DNA of 64,000 nt from Pseudeuparius sepicola (taxonomy: Eukaryota > Arthropoda > Insecta > Coleoptera > Anthribidae), in contig OY987299.1 of the NCBI GenBank assembly GCA_963920635.1, positions 115,817,373 through 115,881,372 of the forward strand, written 5' to 3'. Below are positions 15,001 through 24,035 of the stretch, piece by piece (position 1 is the stretch's first letter; the number at the start of each line of letters is the position of its first letter). Made by a program: the position numbers and the translations under genes. The notes beneath the pieces were generated by a model, which had not been told where the DNA came from, searched no databases, and saw only the letters and a program-made list of their open reading frames with translations.

Positions 15001-18000
15001 TAAAAAAATGTTTAACTCTAGTAATTAGCAATACCATTTTAATAATATAAGATTAAGTACCTTCTGACTAAATCAATCAGTTGAGTCTTGAACATAGACT
15101 TTTCAAATGGAATGTGATTTTCCTCCAGCCATGACTGAATTTCACTTTTTCGAGAATTTGCTGTTGGTGCTTTGTTAACTATTTTACTATGATAGGATGC
15201 ATTGTCCATGACGATGATGGAAGGTGACTTCAAGTTTTTTAGTAGTTGGTGTTCAAACCACTTCAAAAAATTTTCATGGTTCATTTCACCATGATAATCA
15301 GCTTGTTTAGTTTTTGAGCAAAACACCAGCTCTGCACCATCAACAAAACCATGTGTCGTTCCAGCATGCACCACAATATATCTTAAAAAAAATTACTTTG
15401 GATATTTGTTTTATGTACCTATATTACTAGTTACGTACCTTTTGCCCCCAACTTTAGTTGTCTTAACGGATTTAACGCTATCATCTTGCCAAGACTTGCT
15501 GATTGTCCCGTCTTGGAAAATTCAGGTTTCGTCCAGGTAAACAAACTCTCGTGTTCCTTCTCTTTTTGCTTGCATATAATTTCTTAAAAATTTAATACGT
15601 TTTAGGGCAATATTAGGCACCTCCATAAGTCCACGTCGAGGATCATCAATGTTGTTCTACCACCATGAAAAATATCTCTTTCTTCTAATTTCGCTTTTAG
15701 GGTGTTCACTGTAATGTGCTTTTCTAAAAGAATAATTATAAAATTAGACGCATATTCGGGCAAATTGGCAAAATTCTTTAACATACTGTCCCTATACATT
15801 TCATATATCACATTTCGGATTGCTGTCTGTTCGAAATCATCAATGTTGACTACAGGTTTTTTACTTTCTCTCCTTGCAGGTCGAGTAGCTGGTCCTTTTG
15901 AAATAATGGTTTTGACCGTGTCAAAACTAATTCCTAGAGCTGCTGCAACCCTCTTAATAGAAACAAAAATATGATTTTTTGGAAATTATCGAAATTTATA
16001 TCAGTGAAATAAAATAAAAAGTACTTACATCTTTTACAGCACAAAGCGGAAGCAGCGGTCCCCCGTTTTCCCTTTTCCTCTCAAAATATTCGCTTAAGGC
16101 ACGCACCATACCCTGCGCGCGTTTATCGAGATTTTGAGAACCTATCTTGCGCGGCATTTTTAAAATTAGGTGACAGACTGTGTCAAAATTTTAACCAAAA
16201 ATTTGAATATTATCATTGCAACCCAGCCCTATTATGCCAACATGACAGATGAAAATTTAACTATTATTTGTGTGGCATTTTTGTAGTGTCACTAGAATTT
16301 ATATTGGCAGCAAAAAACACCAAACGATGACGTCAGGGTATAAATTAAATGAATAGGCTTTATTAATGTCATTATATACAGCGTGTCCCGCTGTGATGTC
16401 CGGAAGAGGGATAAGTTTTTATTCGTGAGTTTACGATAAAAAGTCACTTTTTATAAAAAGTCCTGCTTGTTCCAAAACACCCAAAACTATTAAAATATTT
16501 TTGATTTTTATACAGGGTGTTCCGTATTTTGAAAAATTTAGAAAAATTTTGTTAGTCGATAAGAGTAAAGGACCGTTGTTTTTGTCAATATCGAAAAATA
16601 TTATCAAGGATGTCATTTAGAATCCATAGGGGATTACAAATTTGAGGTTTCAGAAATTTATGTTAATTTAAACAAGGCGGGCAGGCAATTTGTGCAGCTT
16701 TATTTGATATTTGCAGAATTTATACAATAATCAATTTCTTCAATGCTATTATGTTAATGTATTGCTAACAATATGGAAAATTTACTTAAGCAAGCAATAA
16801 TGTTATTAAAATTTACAAAAATAAATTTCACTCAAATTTATTGCCTCCAACTTCCGCACAAATTTCAACTCTTCTAATAAATTCTCTATACACATTTTGT
16901 ATTTTGTGTAGACGAATATTTGCAATTGTATCCCTTATTCTGTTTTTTAAAGTGTCCACATTATTATCAAGGTTCAGCATAAACTTTTTGTTTCAGGCCT
17001 TGTTAAAAAAAATCAACATAAATTGCTGAAACCTCAAATTTGTAACCCCCTGTGGATTCTAAATGACATCCTTGAGAATATTTTTCGATATTTTCAAAAA
17101 CAACGATCCTTTACTCTTGGCGACTAACAAAATTTTCAAAATTTTTCGAAATACTAAACACCCTGTATAAAAAATCAAAAATATTTTAATAGTTCTGGGC
17201 GTTTTGGAACAAGCAGGAGTTTTTATAAAAAGTGACTTTTTGTCGTAAACCCACGAATAAAAAACTTTTCCCTCTTCCGGACATCACAGTGGGACACGCT
17301 GTATAATATTAATATATATTAATAATGAATGTTTAAATATTAAAAATAAATAACAAATGTTTTTTTTACACGAAATACATGCGAAAGTTTAATAGTCATC
17401 ACCCATGAACCCCTCATTATCGTGAAGCGCACGCGGTGGTTCTCTTGCCTTCTATTGGCTGCTGACTGATTGGGTTCTATCAAATCGATGTCTGACTATT
17501 TGTTTCATGTATTATTATTAATATATACCCGAATTTCAGCTTTTCCAAATCATTTGCAGGAACATTATTTTTTCGACACGTTTCGAGCAATGCTGACTTC
17601 ACGCCTTCGATTAGTCAGCTGTCTGACCATCTGTCTTGGGTTTTGTATTGTATCGACTGTCTATTTACGAATTTTTAGCTTTTCCAAAACTCTTTGTAAG
17701 TACTAATTAAAATTACACCTTTCCAAGCGCGCCAGCGCCAGGTGTCCCGCTACCTGGCTTGCTGACTGTACCGTCGCTGTCCATGACCAAAATACTGTCT
17801 TATCTGAAAGTATCAGCCTTTCCAAAACTCTTGCACTTTTTTGTCGCTGGCTCCCCGACTATATCAATTCTTACGATTTATACAGAAAAATCGAAAAAAT
17901 CGTTTTTTTTCTTGGTGTTTTGTTACATTATTTCTCCACTTTTAACTTATGTCTATTAAAAAACATAAACAATAATGAATTTCAGAAAGTATTTTCAATA

Positions 18001-19086
18001 AAGAGCATTTTTTTTTATTTGAAAAAATTTGAGAATTGATTGGTATCCACGTATCCAGGGTGCTCTTTATTGAAAATACTTCCTAAAATTTAATATTGTT
18101 TATGTTTTTTAATAGGCATAAGTTCAAAGTGTAGAAGAAATGTAAAAAAACACTAAGAGAAAAAACGATTTTTTCTATTTTTTATTTTTATTGCGAATAA
18201 GGCAGGGCCATAAAATCGTGGGAATTGATGGCTTATGTGAGCCCTAATCAAACTGTCAAACTAATCTGTCAACCCGTAAAAAAATAATGAATTGTCTCGA
18301 CTTGAAGTGAAACACACTGTATATATTTACTGTAGGTTCTAAAAATGGTAGTCTATGCATACAGATTATAATGTTGTTTTTATAATATTACACTTTACTC
18401 ACAACCTAATTATTTTGACGAGCAAAACTTAAACTATTCGAAAACCTGAAAAATAGTTTTTCTGCTCCGACTACTAATCTGGGGAGAATCCTGTACATTA
18501 TCATTTATGTACAGTCCGACAAACGAAAGAAGTCCAATTTAAAACTCGGTCTAAGCGCCATCCGTATGTTATTAATGTGGGCATGGGCGGTTAGACTGAG
18601 TTTTTCATTGGACTTCTCTCGTTTGTCGGACTGTACAATGAACTTATTACTAATTTACATTACATTTCCATGACTTACGCCTTATAAAAATATTTCTTTC
18701 AGCAACCTGGCACAGTCGCAGTGGTTCCCACTAGCCAAACAGACCTGACCATACCGTTGATGATCCCCAAAACATTCACTAGACCTTTAAACCATCCCGA
18801 CCCTCCACCACCAAAAGCGGGGCCATCAACAGACACTATACCCCTCAAATTGCCGAACAAACCCACAATCAAGCCACCGTTTGTTAATGCTCCTGAGAGA
18901 ACAAGCGTTTTGAGCAGTTTGTCCGAGGAAGATCTCATACGGAAGGCGGAAGAAATGTTGGGAGATGGAATGAAAAGCACTAAAGTCGCGGCCCCCGCAC
19001 CTCCAAATATTCAACCATCCTCCCCGAAAAGAGCAAAAATGGACGCTAGTGCGCCGCCTACGCCAGGCATAGAAGACAAAGTGTAA
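26..19086 (+). CDS. PHF3/DIDO1-family transcription regulator (Pps-like), last seven exons, 5'-partial
   Basis: Exons read at 26-210, 3974-4246, 6807-7148, 10218-10487, 10759-10923, 10982-11229 and 18703-19086. Every junction has AG/GT signals and matching phase, and together they give 621 codons plus a TAA stop. Exon 1 is lysine/serine-rich. The end of exon 2 and exon 3 form a SPOC domain: it opens IWRGTINMIDVAQIS, continues GRISPDTVWDYIGKMK and LYSYLSSRNRLGVV, and ends PLNGPGFEESRPALLLG, which matches the PHF3/DIDO1/SPOCD1 type of SPOC. In this family SPOC binds the phosphorylated RNA polymerase II C-terminal domain. Exon 4 is proline-rich and exon 5 acidic. Exon 6 holds a probable coiled coil (QDLERQMEELNKKIEMQKSE). 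Exon 7 is proline-rich and ends PTPGIEDKV. PHD and TFIIS-like domains would lie upstream, outside the window. At exon 1 a donor at 205 is also possible; the stronger GTAAGT at 211 was chosen. The family call is firm; Pps orthology is inferred. Confidence 0.9.
211..3973. other. Intron 1 of the PHF3/DIDO1-like gene, mostly unassigned
   Basis: AT-rich intron with no supported gene of its own. It holds a GC-richer block at about 950-1110 with a short minus-strand open frame that I do not recognise, and a small exon-like start near 1334. Around 3776-3805 a short perfect hairpin (TCCTCCTTACG paired with CGGTAAGGAGGA) is visible. Nothing else could be assigned. Confidence 0.5.
1334..1393 (+). other. 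Exon-like short open frame with donor
   Basis: An ATG followed by about 20 codons (MDEDFVKAYYDNLPFVDFDM) runs straight into GTATGC, a plausible splice donor. It looks like the first coding exon of a small gene or of a transposon protein, but no downstream exon was found. It sits inside intron 1 of the PHF3/DIDO1-like gene on the same strand. Confidence 0.2.
4303..4450. repeat. TAGA (GATA) microsatellite
   Basis: About 150 bases of TAGA units, interrupted by TAGATA, TTGA and ACATAGA variants, lie just downstream of exon 2 of the PHF3/DIDO1-like gene. Confidence 0.9.
4720..5850 (-). pseudogene. Non-LTR retrotransposon reverse transcriptase remnant
   Basis: The minus strand contains fragments typical of a LINE reverse transcriptase, in order. 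First is KLAEIKPIFKKEETYEDKNY followed by RH (about 5460-5550), matching the region before the NYRPI motif. Next is NDQHSGFRKNKSTTYVW (about 4970-5040), matching QYGFRxxxST. Then comes LDLSKALDRVT (about 4890-4930), where the first catalytic aspartate normally lies. Last is YLQNREQCVVEQNG (about 4800-4850). The pieces are in different frames, and a repeat-rich stretch at 5090-5350 separates them, so this is a dead 5'-truncated copy. Clade (Jockey- or RTE-like) is not decidable by eye. It lies antisense within intron 2 of the PHF3/DIDO1-like gene. Confidence 0.65.
5090..5350. repeat. Degenerate GGAATTCC / GGAAATCT repeat tract
   Basis: Short units built on GGAATTC and GAAATCT alternate (for example TGGAATTCCTAAGAAATCTG) over about 260 bases, interrupting the reverse transcriptase remnant. 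Unit length is irregular, about 20-30 bases. Confidence 0.6.
5850..6581. mobile_element. Foldback MITE, family A
   Basis: A near-complete palindrome of about 730 bases. The left end reads TATACAGTGTGCCCGCGGAT and the right end is its reverse complement (ATCCGCGGACACACTGTATA). The arms are roughly 350 bases each and contain the internal motif TATACAGGGTGCCC and its mirror near 6435. No coding capacity. TATA at both ends suggests a TA or TATA target. A shorter relative lies at 32825-33026. Confidence 0.85.
8831..9379 (-). pseudogene. Possible THAP-domain relic
   Basis: A minus-strand frame reads IKFPREESKFRKWLSTLG and then DYVCVFYPHKFIP. This resembles the second half of a THAP zinc finger: an FP motif, an invariant tryptophan about ten residues later, then VC..HF about 20 residues after that. 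The C-x-H spacing is abnormal (VCVFYPHKF), so zinc binding is doubtful. An upstream frame (9119-9379) could be a preceding exon but shows no clear first CxxC. A relic of a THAP transposon is likelier than a live gene. Confidence 0.35.
9305..9567. repeat. Inverted repeat of about 50-bp arms
   Basis: The arm at 9305-9357 contains AGTTAGCCAATG followed by TCATAAGGATA. The arm at 9516-9567 contains the mirror TGTCCTTATG ... CATTGGCTAACTGG. Identity is about 80%, which suggests an old small MITE. Confidence 0.55.
11490..12575. mobile_element. Inverted-repeat element, family Q
   Basis: Arms at about 11504-11592 and 12473-12562 are mirror images at roughly 90% identity (AGGTTGCCTCAGATAATTAG on the left, ATTATCTGAGGCAACCTACT on the right). 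The GC-richer interior (11690-12200) has no convincing coding frame. A stretch at 12040-12190 is clearly similar, in reverse orientation, to 43330-43540, so this is a dispersed repeat. Confidence 0.65.
14110..14535 (+). pseudogene. Inverted partial duplicate of the transposase
   Basis: This plus-strand block repeats the middle of the minus-strand transposase (shared IRNVIYEMYRDSMLKNFANL and HITVNTLKAKLE) at high identity. It keeps the segment LRNIGFKYRK that the minus copy has lost and retains YLDETWIFQD intact, but has its own stop after KLEGKYGKY. The two blocks therefore derive from different element copies joined head-to-head inside one pair of TIRs. Confidence 0.75.
14572..16157 (-). pseudogene. 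Broken DDE transposase (IS630-Tc1-mariner superfamily)
   Basis: The ATG is at 16157 (MPRKIGSQNLDKRAQGMVRA). The next exon (from about 15958) carries a helix-turn-helix-like part (RVAAALGISFDTVKTIISKG). Catalytic-core pieces follow: the first D in YLDET (about 15535), the second D in IIVMDNASYHS (about 15200), and the E in YHCIFNPIENIWG (about 14860). After removing an apparent intron (GT at about 15061, AG at about 14946), 81 residues separate the second D from the E, far more than the 34-41 of typical Tc1/mariner. The protein ends in an acidic tail (DSDSDSDYEDDEEE). Defects: a frameshifting deletion near 15640 and a stop in place of the tryptophan of DETW near 15525. Confidence 0.8.
16375..17305. 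mobile_element. Foldback MITE, family C
   Basis: Ends are TATACAGCGTGTCCC and GGGACACGCTGTATA. Arms of about 300 bases (16375-16680 and 16995-17305) pair closely and each contain an internal TATACAGGGTGTT-type motif. The loop of about 300 bases has no coding frame. It is inserted in the centre of foldback B, directly beside the Tc1/mariner element. Confidence 0.8.
17880..18190. repeat. Foldback repeat, family L
   Basis: Mirror arms flank a short centre near 18010-18060: AGTATTTTCAATAAAGAGCA on the left and TGCTCTTTATTGAAAATACT on the right, extending outward to AAAACGATTTTTT-type ends. It has no coding capacity. Confidence 0.7.
18508..18637. mobile_element. 130-bp palindromic MITE, family K
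   Basis: TGTACAGTCCGACAAACGAA at the left pairs with TCGTTTGTCGGACTGTACA at the right. The arms run about 40 bases (through AGAAGTCCAAT). It lies 65 bases upstream of the last exon of the PHF3/DIDO1-like gene. Confidence 0.75.
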
Positions 19087-20838
19087 AAAGATAGTGACAG
19101 TCTTAAGCTGTAAATTTTTAAAGGGGCTAATTAAGAAATTTATGAGAAATTATCGATTTTTATTGGATGTAGCCAAAGATGTTGGATGTTTGGACTTCAG
19201 TGTTTATAAATGTTGTGTATAGCGATTTTTTGTACAAATGTAGGTGTAAGGTTAAGAGTTAGCGACCATTTGTAAATATTAGCTTTTTGATTTGCACATC
19301 GTTTGAATTTAGCGACTTAATCAATTATATTATAATATTATACATATTCAATTGTATTACAAATCTAATTGTTTTATTTTTAATTTAGTTCTTCTTACTG
19401 ATGCGAATGAACTGTTTTACACTATTAAGTTTAGTAAAACTTACCTACCTAGAGTATTTTTTATTGTCCATTAATCCCCATTGTTTTACTCTATTTGGAA
19501 GAAACAACAATATATTTTGTTTTTGTGGTGTAAAAATTGTATAGATGGCAAATGTCCGAGCATTTATGATTTTGAGCAGGACACTTTTAAAAATGTCCGC
19601 CGAGGCCTCGAGCATTTATGGGTATTTTTGAAAATGGTGCCATTCGATTGCTTGTGAAAGACCTTTAAAACAAGACCCCATATGTATGACTTTTGATTAA
19701 AAAAGTATAAAGTAAAACAAAAATAAAAAAAATTAAAATATGTAAAATTAAAAAAAAAGTTTCTAGTTACAGACTGAAGACAGATTTAGAAGACCCAACG
19801 CTTAGGTACATGTAGGATGTAGGCTAGTTAGGTTAGTAGCAATCAATAAAATATTCCAGTATTGTTAAAATTTAAAATTATTAAAATAAGTTTTAATCAG
19901 AAATTCAACGCAGTTGATTTTGGGCAGTTATGAATACGATATAATATTACCTGTCCTTTACAGGCAAAAAGTTTCGACCAAATCCAGGGAAACGCTGCAC
20001 AAGTAGGATTTGTTGGTTAGAAATTTATATCATGTGATGCCAGCTATTTTTTGGCTCACAAACTCATCTTGAAACTACCAAATGATGCAATGAGTGTGTT
20101 GGTAAGTAGGGCAACAGTAAAAGATTTTATTCAATTCAAACCGGCGACTTGACCAGAAGTGTGAAATCTGGAAGTACAGAAGCAACACAACTATGCTTGT
20201 CAATAGAAGCATCTTACAATTTAGAATACAATGTGTTACTGGGCAAGCTGTATTATTCTTCAAAAAAAATTGAGGTTTATAAGTAAGTGGGCACATACAA
20301 TTCAAGTTTACGTTGAAAATATTGTTTGTTCCAAAACTTTTCCATAAAGCACAATTTGCAGGCCCATGTCAGTGGTAATGTTTTAGAGTGTTGAGCCCAA
20401 TAGCTTTTCCTGAGATTTTCTCAAAAACTGCCCGGCTACATTTATAAGATTATTATTATTTGCTACATTTGTTTGCATTCAAAGTATCGCTATACCTATT
20501 TTACTGTTCTTGGCTATGCCTATACCTCCAAAAATACTTTCAACCCTTGTCTATCGAAATGGATAGATAAGGTTTCAACTTAAAGGATTGATGGTACATG
20601 CTCATCGACATATTTTTTATCAAGGATCACTGAAATTCCCGAAAACTAGACGATCCATTTGAAGAAATAATCTTTGTAAGGTTTCAAATCAAAACAACGG
20701 TCTTCGTACATTGGGAGTTATACCAGCATAAATGTCAAATCCCTGAAACGTCGTGTGCACTGTCAGTAAAGCGCTCGAAAAGCTTGGTAACCTTAAACAC
20801 AGCCATTGTCCACCTATCATATAATCAAGGCATTTAGG

Positions 20839-21018
20839 CGTTGACTGACGTATTAATAAAGACTGCTCACGGCTGTCATATTTGACAGTTCTCTGGCTCA
20901 CCATGCGCTTCCCGGAGACAAAATACAATGCAAAATACATTGTTGACCATAGGCGCCATCTGTTTTCCGGGACATGAAGCTATCGCCGTGAGAGGTCTTA
21001 TTAATACGTCAGTCAACG
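20839..21018. mobile_element. 180-bp MITE, family D, copy 1
   Basis: TIR CGTTGACTGACGTATTAATA at the left has its mirror TATTAATACGTCAGTCAACG at the right. A perfect 7-bp duplication, ATTTAGG, flanks it (20832-20838 and 21019-21025). The internal sequence matches 51153-51328 in reverse orientation. There is no coding frame; the transposase source is unknown. Confidence 0.85.
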
Positions 21019-21381
21019 ATTTAGGAGTGCAGACTCTTAGGGAATAAAGTTGCCATGGTAACAGCCGGGGAGTGAAACCAAACCACCATGTGAACGGTGC
21101 TAGCCACCGGGTCTACACTGGGTTGTTCTTTGTTGTTGTTCATTGTTGGCATGGCCCATAGACTAGTTTAGCATTGAGCCTATAGGGGGCGTATTTCTTA
21201 TATTCAATGGCGTATCCTTCATAGACCGTCAGATAGTGACAGTTTTAGGTGCCCCATTTTCGCATACAAGCCTCAAAGAGGGTTGAAAAGTACATCGATG
21301 TCGAGTAGAATGAAGGGAAATTTACGAGTGGCCCCTGGGGATAACATATGGAAAATTCGATTTTCCTATATAATATATAGG

Positions 21382-21879
21382 TATACAATGACCGGCAGAA
21401 AGTTGGACACAAAATTTAATATTTTTAAACTGATTTCGATTAATTTAAATTTCTAGCTGCTAATCGAACAAAATTAAAGTTTAGTAGCAAATTCATGTGT
21501 TACCCGATGATAAGTTGCGCTTGCGGTATTTTGTTCTGTTTTTGTAATACACAGGGTGGTCGAAAAAAAAAAACAAAAGAAGTTAAATTTCTTTTTTTTT
21601 ACTAGGGGGCTGTGACTTTAAATCTGACATCCACCTTTGATTCTAAACAACTTTTGTAAGTAACTTTTTACCGTATTTTAAAAAATAAGGGCATTTTACT
21701 CTTGGGTTATTTTGACATTTTTTAATCTACCTCGTATCCAAAAAGAGATATTTAAATTTTAATATATGCGTTCTGAGTTCGAAATGATGCACCAACTTTT
21801 ATCTAGAATAAAATTTTCTGAGAAATTAACAATAAAAAAGTTTTCCATTTGTGTCCAACTTTCTGCCGGTCACCGTATA
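21382..21879. mobile_element. MITE with about 30-bp TIRs, family J
   Basis: TATACAATGACCGGCAGAAA at the left has its mirror TTTCTGCCGGTCACCGTATA at the right, and the pairing includes GTTGGACACAAA. The element is about 500 bases, with TATA at both ends and no coding frame. The interior holds a partial ACAGGGTGG-type motif near 21551. Confidence 0.75.
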
Positions 21880-22168
21880 TGTTAATTATGTATAATATGT
21901 TTTTTTTCGGGCCAGTGACGATGTACATTTTCTTACTTTGGTTGAAATTGTGTGGAAAAATCAGTCAAAATCTCGATTTTTCCTTACAAGATTACGCCTT
22001 TATTTCAACCTTTTAGCCACCTGCAACACTCAAGCCTTTGGTTTTCCAAAGCCAGGTTCTATTAATTAATCATTTAGGAATTTAGGAATTTAGGAATTTG
22101 GAATTATTGTTTAATATTCAAAAATAAATAATTTAAACTATATATATACATCTTAAGACAAGTTTAAA

Positions 22169-22870
22169 TCATTTCACATCGCCTGTCCTATCAAGAAACA
22201 AATTATGATATCTGATTTTCATACTCATCACATCTTCATCGGAATATTTAATATCTTTAGGTGGGATCATTGCTCCTGCTACGTTCCTGCCTTCTGAATT
22301 AAGGAAATTAAATGTACTGCAAGCTTGGTCTGTAGGTAAAATCTCGAAGGCTATTTTATATTTTCTTGAAAATGGCATAAGCTGTTTGAAAAAGTTGAAA
22401 TTTGTTGGCCTATCGCCAATTCCAAGAACTAATATGTCGATTTTTGGCTCAATTACTGAAATCAAGCTCAGAGATTCTTCAGTTATGTCTTCAAGATCAC
22501 CTACATCCCATGATAAAACAGTCCTACAAATAGTTTATTTAAATTTACGAGTTTTATAATAGTATGGATCCTAATTTACCTTGGAAATATTACCATCGAT
22601 CCTAATACGGTAATATTGTTATTTAATCGAAAACCAACTTCACTATATCCATCTACCATCAGTCCAATGTCTGCTTCGGAGTTTAAAATGTGTAAATACG
22701 TTTTTCCCTCGCTGTCGTAAGCTGTACTTGACTTTGAAGTAGTTGAAATTGATCTTCTGAAAATAACACCAATAATTACGATTTTCAAGTTGTTTTTCTA
22801 ACTAAGGTTATTACTTAGCACACTTTGCAGCTGAATGAATAACACTCCTAAATGCTGCAAAAACATTCAT
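22169..22870 (-). CDS. NDUFAF3: NADH dehydrogenase (complex I) assembly factor 3
   Basis: Three exons on the minus strand (22815-22870, 22580-22756, 22169-22523) join in phase with GT/AG introns to give 195 residues; human NDUFAF3 is 184. The N-terminus (MNVFAAFRSVIHSAAKCAKR) is basic and amphipathic, as expected for mitochondrial import. The body is a DUF498/Mth938-like fold: GYSEVGFRLNNNITVLGSM, then DILVLGIGDR and ILPTDQACSTFNFLNSEGR. The protein works with NDUFAF4 in assembling the membrane arm of respiratory complex I. The start is the ATG that gives the presequence in phase with exon 2. No defects seen. It converges on the PHF3/DIDO1-like gene, 3.1 kb away. Confidence 0.9.
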
Positions 22871-23660
22871 ATTTTACAACAAATGTTCAGAGTTCAGGAT
22901 TTTTTTTAAAGTGAATTTATAGGTTATTTCTACAAAACACCAACAGCAACAGCAAAATTAAGTTCACAGAAAACCAACGATATACCCAGAGAAACGGAGT
23001 TGAGTGCAAGGTTCTAATATGAACCAAGCCTTTGAAATACCTATGCAAAATTTTATGCATCTAAATAAGCTAGAAAGAGCAAGTAAGCAATAATGTCTTT
23101 TCCGTTAGATGTCTTTGATACTGAATTAAAAAAAGAGGTTGAATCAATGTTCATATACTTCATTTCAGACCCCTTTAAGCTACCCGCCCTTGGCCCGAAA
23201 GGTAAAATAAACACGTTCCCCTTTCCCCTCCCCCCCCGATTTTTGTTTGTTCCGGCCACAGAATAGGGGAATCAGAAGATTTACTCGACCAGAATCGGTG
23301 GTTAGAGGGGTATTTTTTATGTAGGTGCGCCTGGCTAGTACGAATTCTATGCGCAGACTGGTGTACTTCGTTGCCAAATCAATATACGCTTCGAAAATAC
23401 TATATTCGTAAGTTTTTCATAACCCTATACAATAATAAAATGAAGACAGAAAGTAATTTTAATTAATAGCTTAATAGCACTATACTTCATGGTCAAGATT
23501 TGAATTTGGTTTTTGATTCTATTATACCTGTATTATATTATAGATAAAAGTACTTTACCTCTGGTTTGCAACAACGCTCAAGATCAGGCAACCCTGCGAC
23601 CGACCAAACACTCATAAAATCAATAAAATATGTTAATTTTATAGGTTATAAATGTTAAAT
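22871..23660. other. Upstream region of NDUFAF3, no further gene seen
   Basis: It should contain the NDUFAF3 promoter on the minus strand, though I see no clear TATA box. A C-rich run lies near 23225. The LTR retrotransposon begins 795 bases upstream of the NDUFAF3 start codon. Confidence 0.4.
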
Positions 23661-23664
23661 AGGG

Positions 23665-23861
23665 AGTTATGTTCATCGACCCCACAGCACACCGACCCGG
23701 ACGAAAACCCCGAATCAGCGGAATCAGCTTTTTATTTTTCGTACACCGCATTTCCAATTTATATAAATATCGCGACCGCAATTAATCGATTAGTAATAGT
23801 TTATACCCTACGTTCAATAAACCTTTTTAAAAACGAAGATTTTCGACCCCGGAACATAACT
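23665..23861 (+). repeat. 5' LTR of the errantivirus-type element
   Basis: 197 bases. A TATA-like TTATATAAATA lies at about 23757-23768 and AATAAA at about 23817, so U3-R-U5 signals are compact. Ends are AGTTATGTTC and GAACATAACT. Confidence 0.9.
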
Positions 23862-23880
23862 GGCGCTGCGAACAGGATAG
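23861..23880 (+). other. Primer binding site
   Basis: TGGCGCTGCGAACAGGATAG begins at the last base of the 5' LTR. TGG pairs with a tRNA CCA end. I could not identify the tRNA by eye; the C after TGG implies a G discriminator base. Confidence 0.7.
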
Positions 23881-24035
23881 CTGCACGGAATCCAAAGGAG
23901 GATCATCGGTTCGTCTCAACGATTTGGCAGTTATCAACGACCTGGGAGAAGAAACCTGTGCAGAGATTGGAGAACCATACGGCAGGGATGTCCAGAGCGA
24001 TTCTTCTTGTCCTGTAAGTTCACTTCCTTTTTCTC

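Larger units (their letters stand above)
13529..16360 (-). mobile_element. Tc1/mariner-superfamily transposon with 36-bp perfect TIRs
   Basis: The termini are AAGCCTATTCATTTAATTTA followed by TACCCTGACGTCATCG, with the exact mirror at the right end, giving a 36-bp perfect TIR. TA dinucleotides flank both sides (13527-13528 and 16361-16362), the target duplication expected of IS630-Tc1-mariner elements. Each TIR contains TGACGTCA, the CRE/ATF palindrome. Transposase sequence on the minus strand (14572-16157) is split by introns and broken. A partial second copy lies in inverted orientation at about 14110-14535. Confidence 0.85.
13089..17757. mobile_element. Large foldback element B containing two nested transposons
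   Basis: Long inverted arms at 13089-13529 and about 17318-17757 pair over some 440 bases. Ends read CCAGGTAGCAGGACACCTGG (left) and, on the reverse strand, CCAGGTAGCGGGACACCTGG. Flanks CTTACTG (13082-13088) and CTTGCTG (17758-17764) look like a 7-bp target duplication with one change. The central loop is occupied by a Tc1/mariner-superfamily transposon (13529-16360) and foldback C (16375-17305). Removing both leaves a compact foldback with no coding capacity. Confidence 0.8.
11230..18702. other. Intron 6 of the PHF3/DIDO1-like gene, filled with nested repeats
   Basis: This 7.5-kb intron is largely transposon DNA: an inverted-repeat element at 11490-12575, a large foldback at 13089-17757 holding two further elements, another foldback at 17880-18190 and a 130-bp MITE at 18508-18637. 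The gene's reading frame is preserved across it (phase-0 junction between exons 6 and 7). Confidence 0.8.
19087..22168. other. Intergenic region between convergent PHF3/DIDO1-like and NDUFAF3 genes
   Basis: It contains the 3' UTR of the PHF3/DIDO1-like gene. Candidate poly(A) signals lie among AT-rich stretches; AATAAA at about 19845 is one, but I cannot tell which is used. Two MITEs follow (20839-21018 and 21382-21879). The rest is unassigned, apart from a short AATTTAGG tandem near 22075-22105. Confidence 0.5.

Noticed and set aside
23652..24017. Open frame overlapping the 5' LTR and leader
   Set aside because: It is the LTR read through; the same frame recurs at 29410-29640 in the 3' LTR and has no protein logic.
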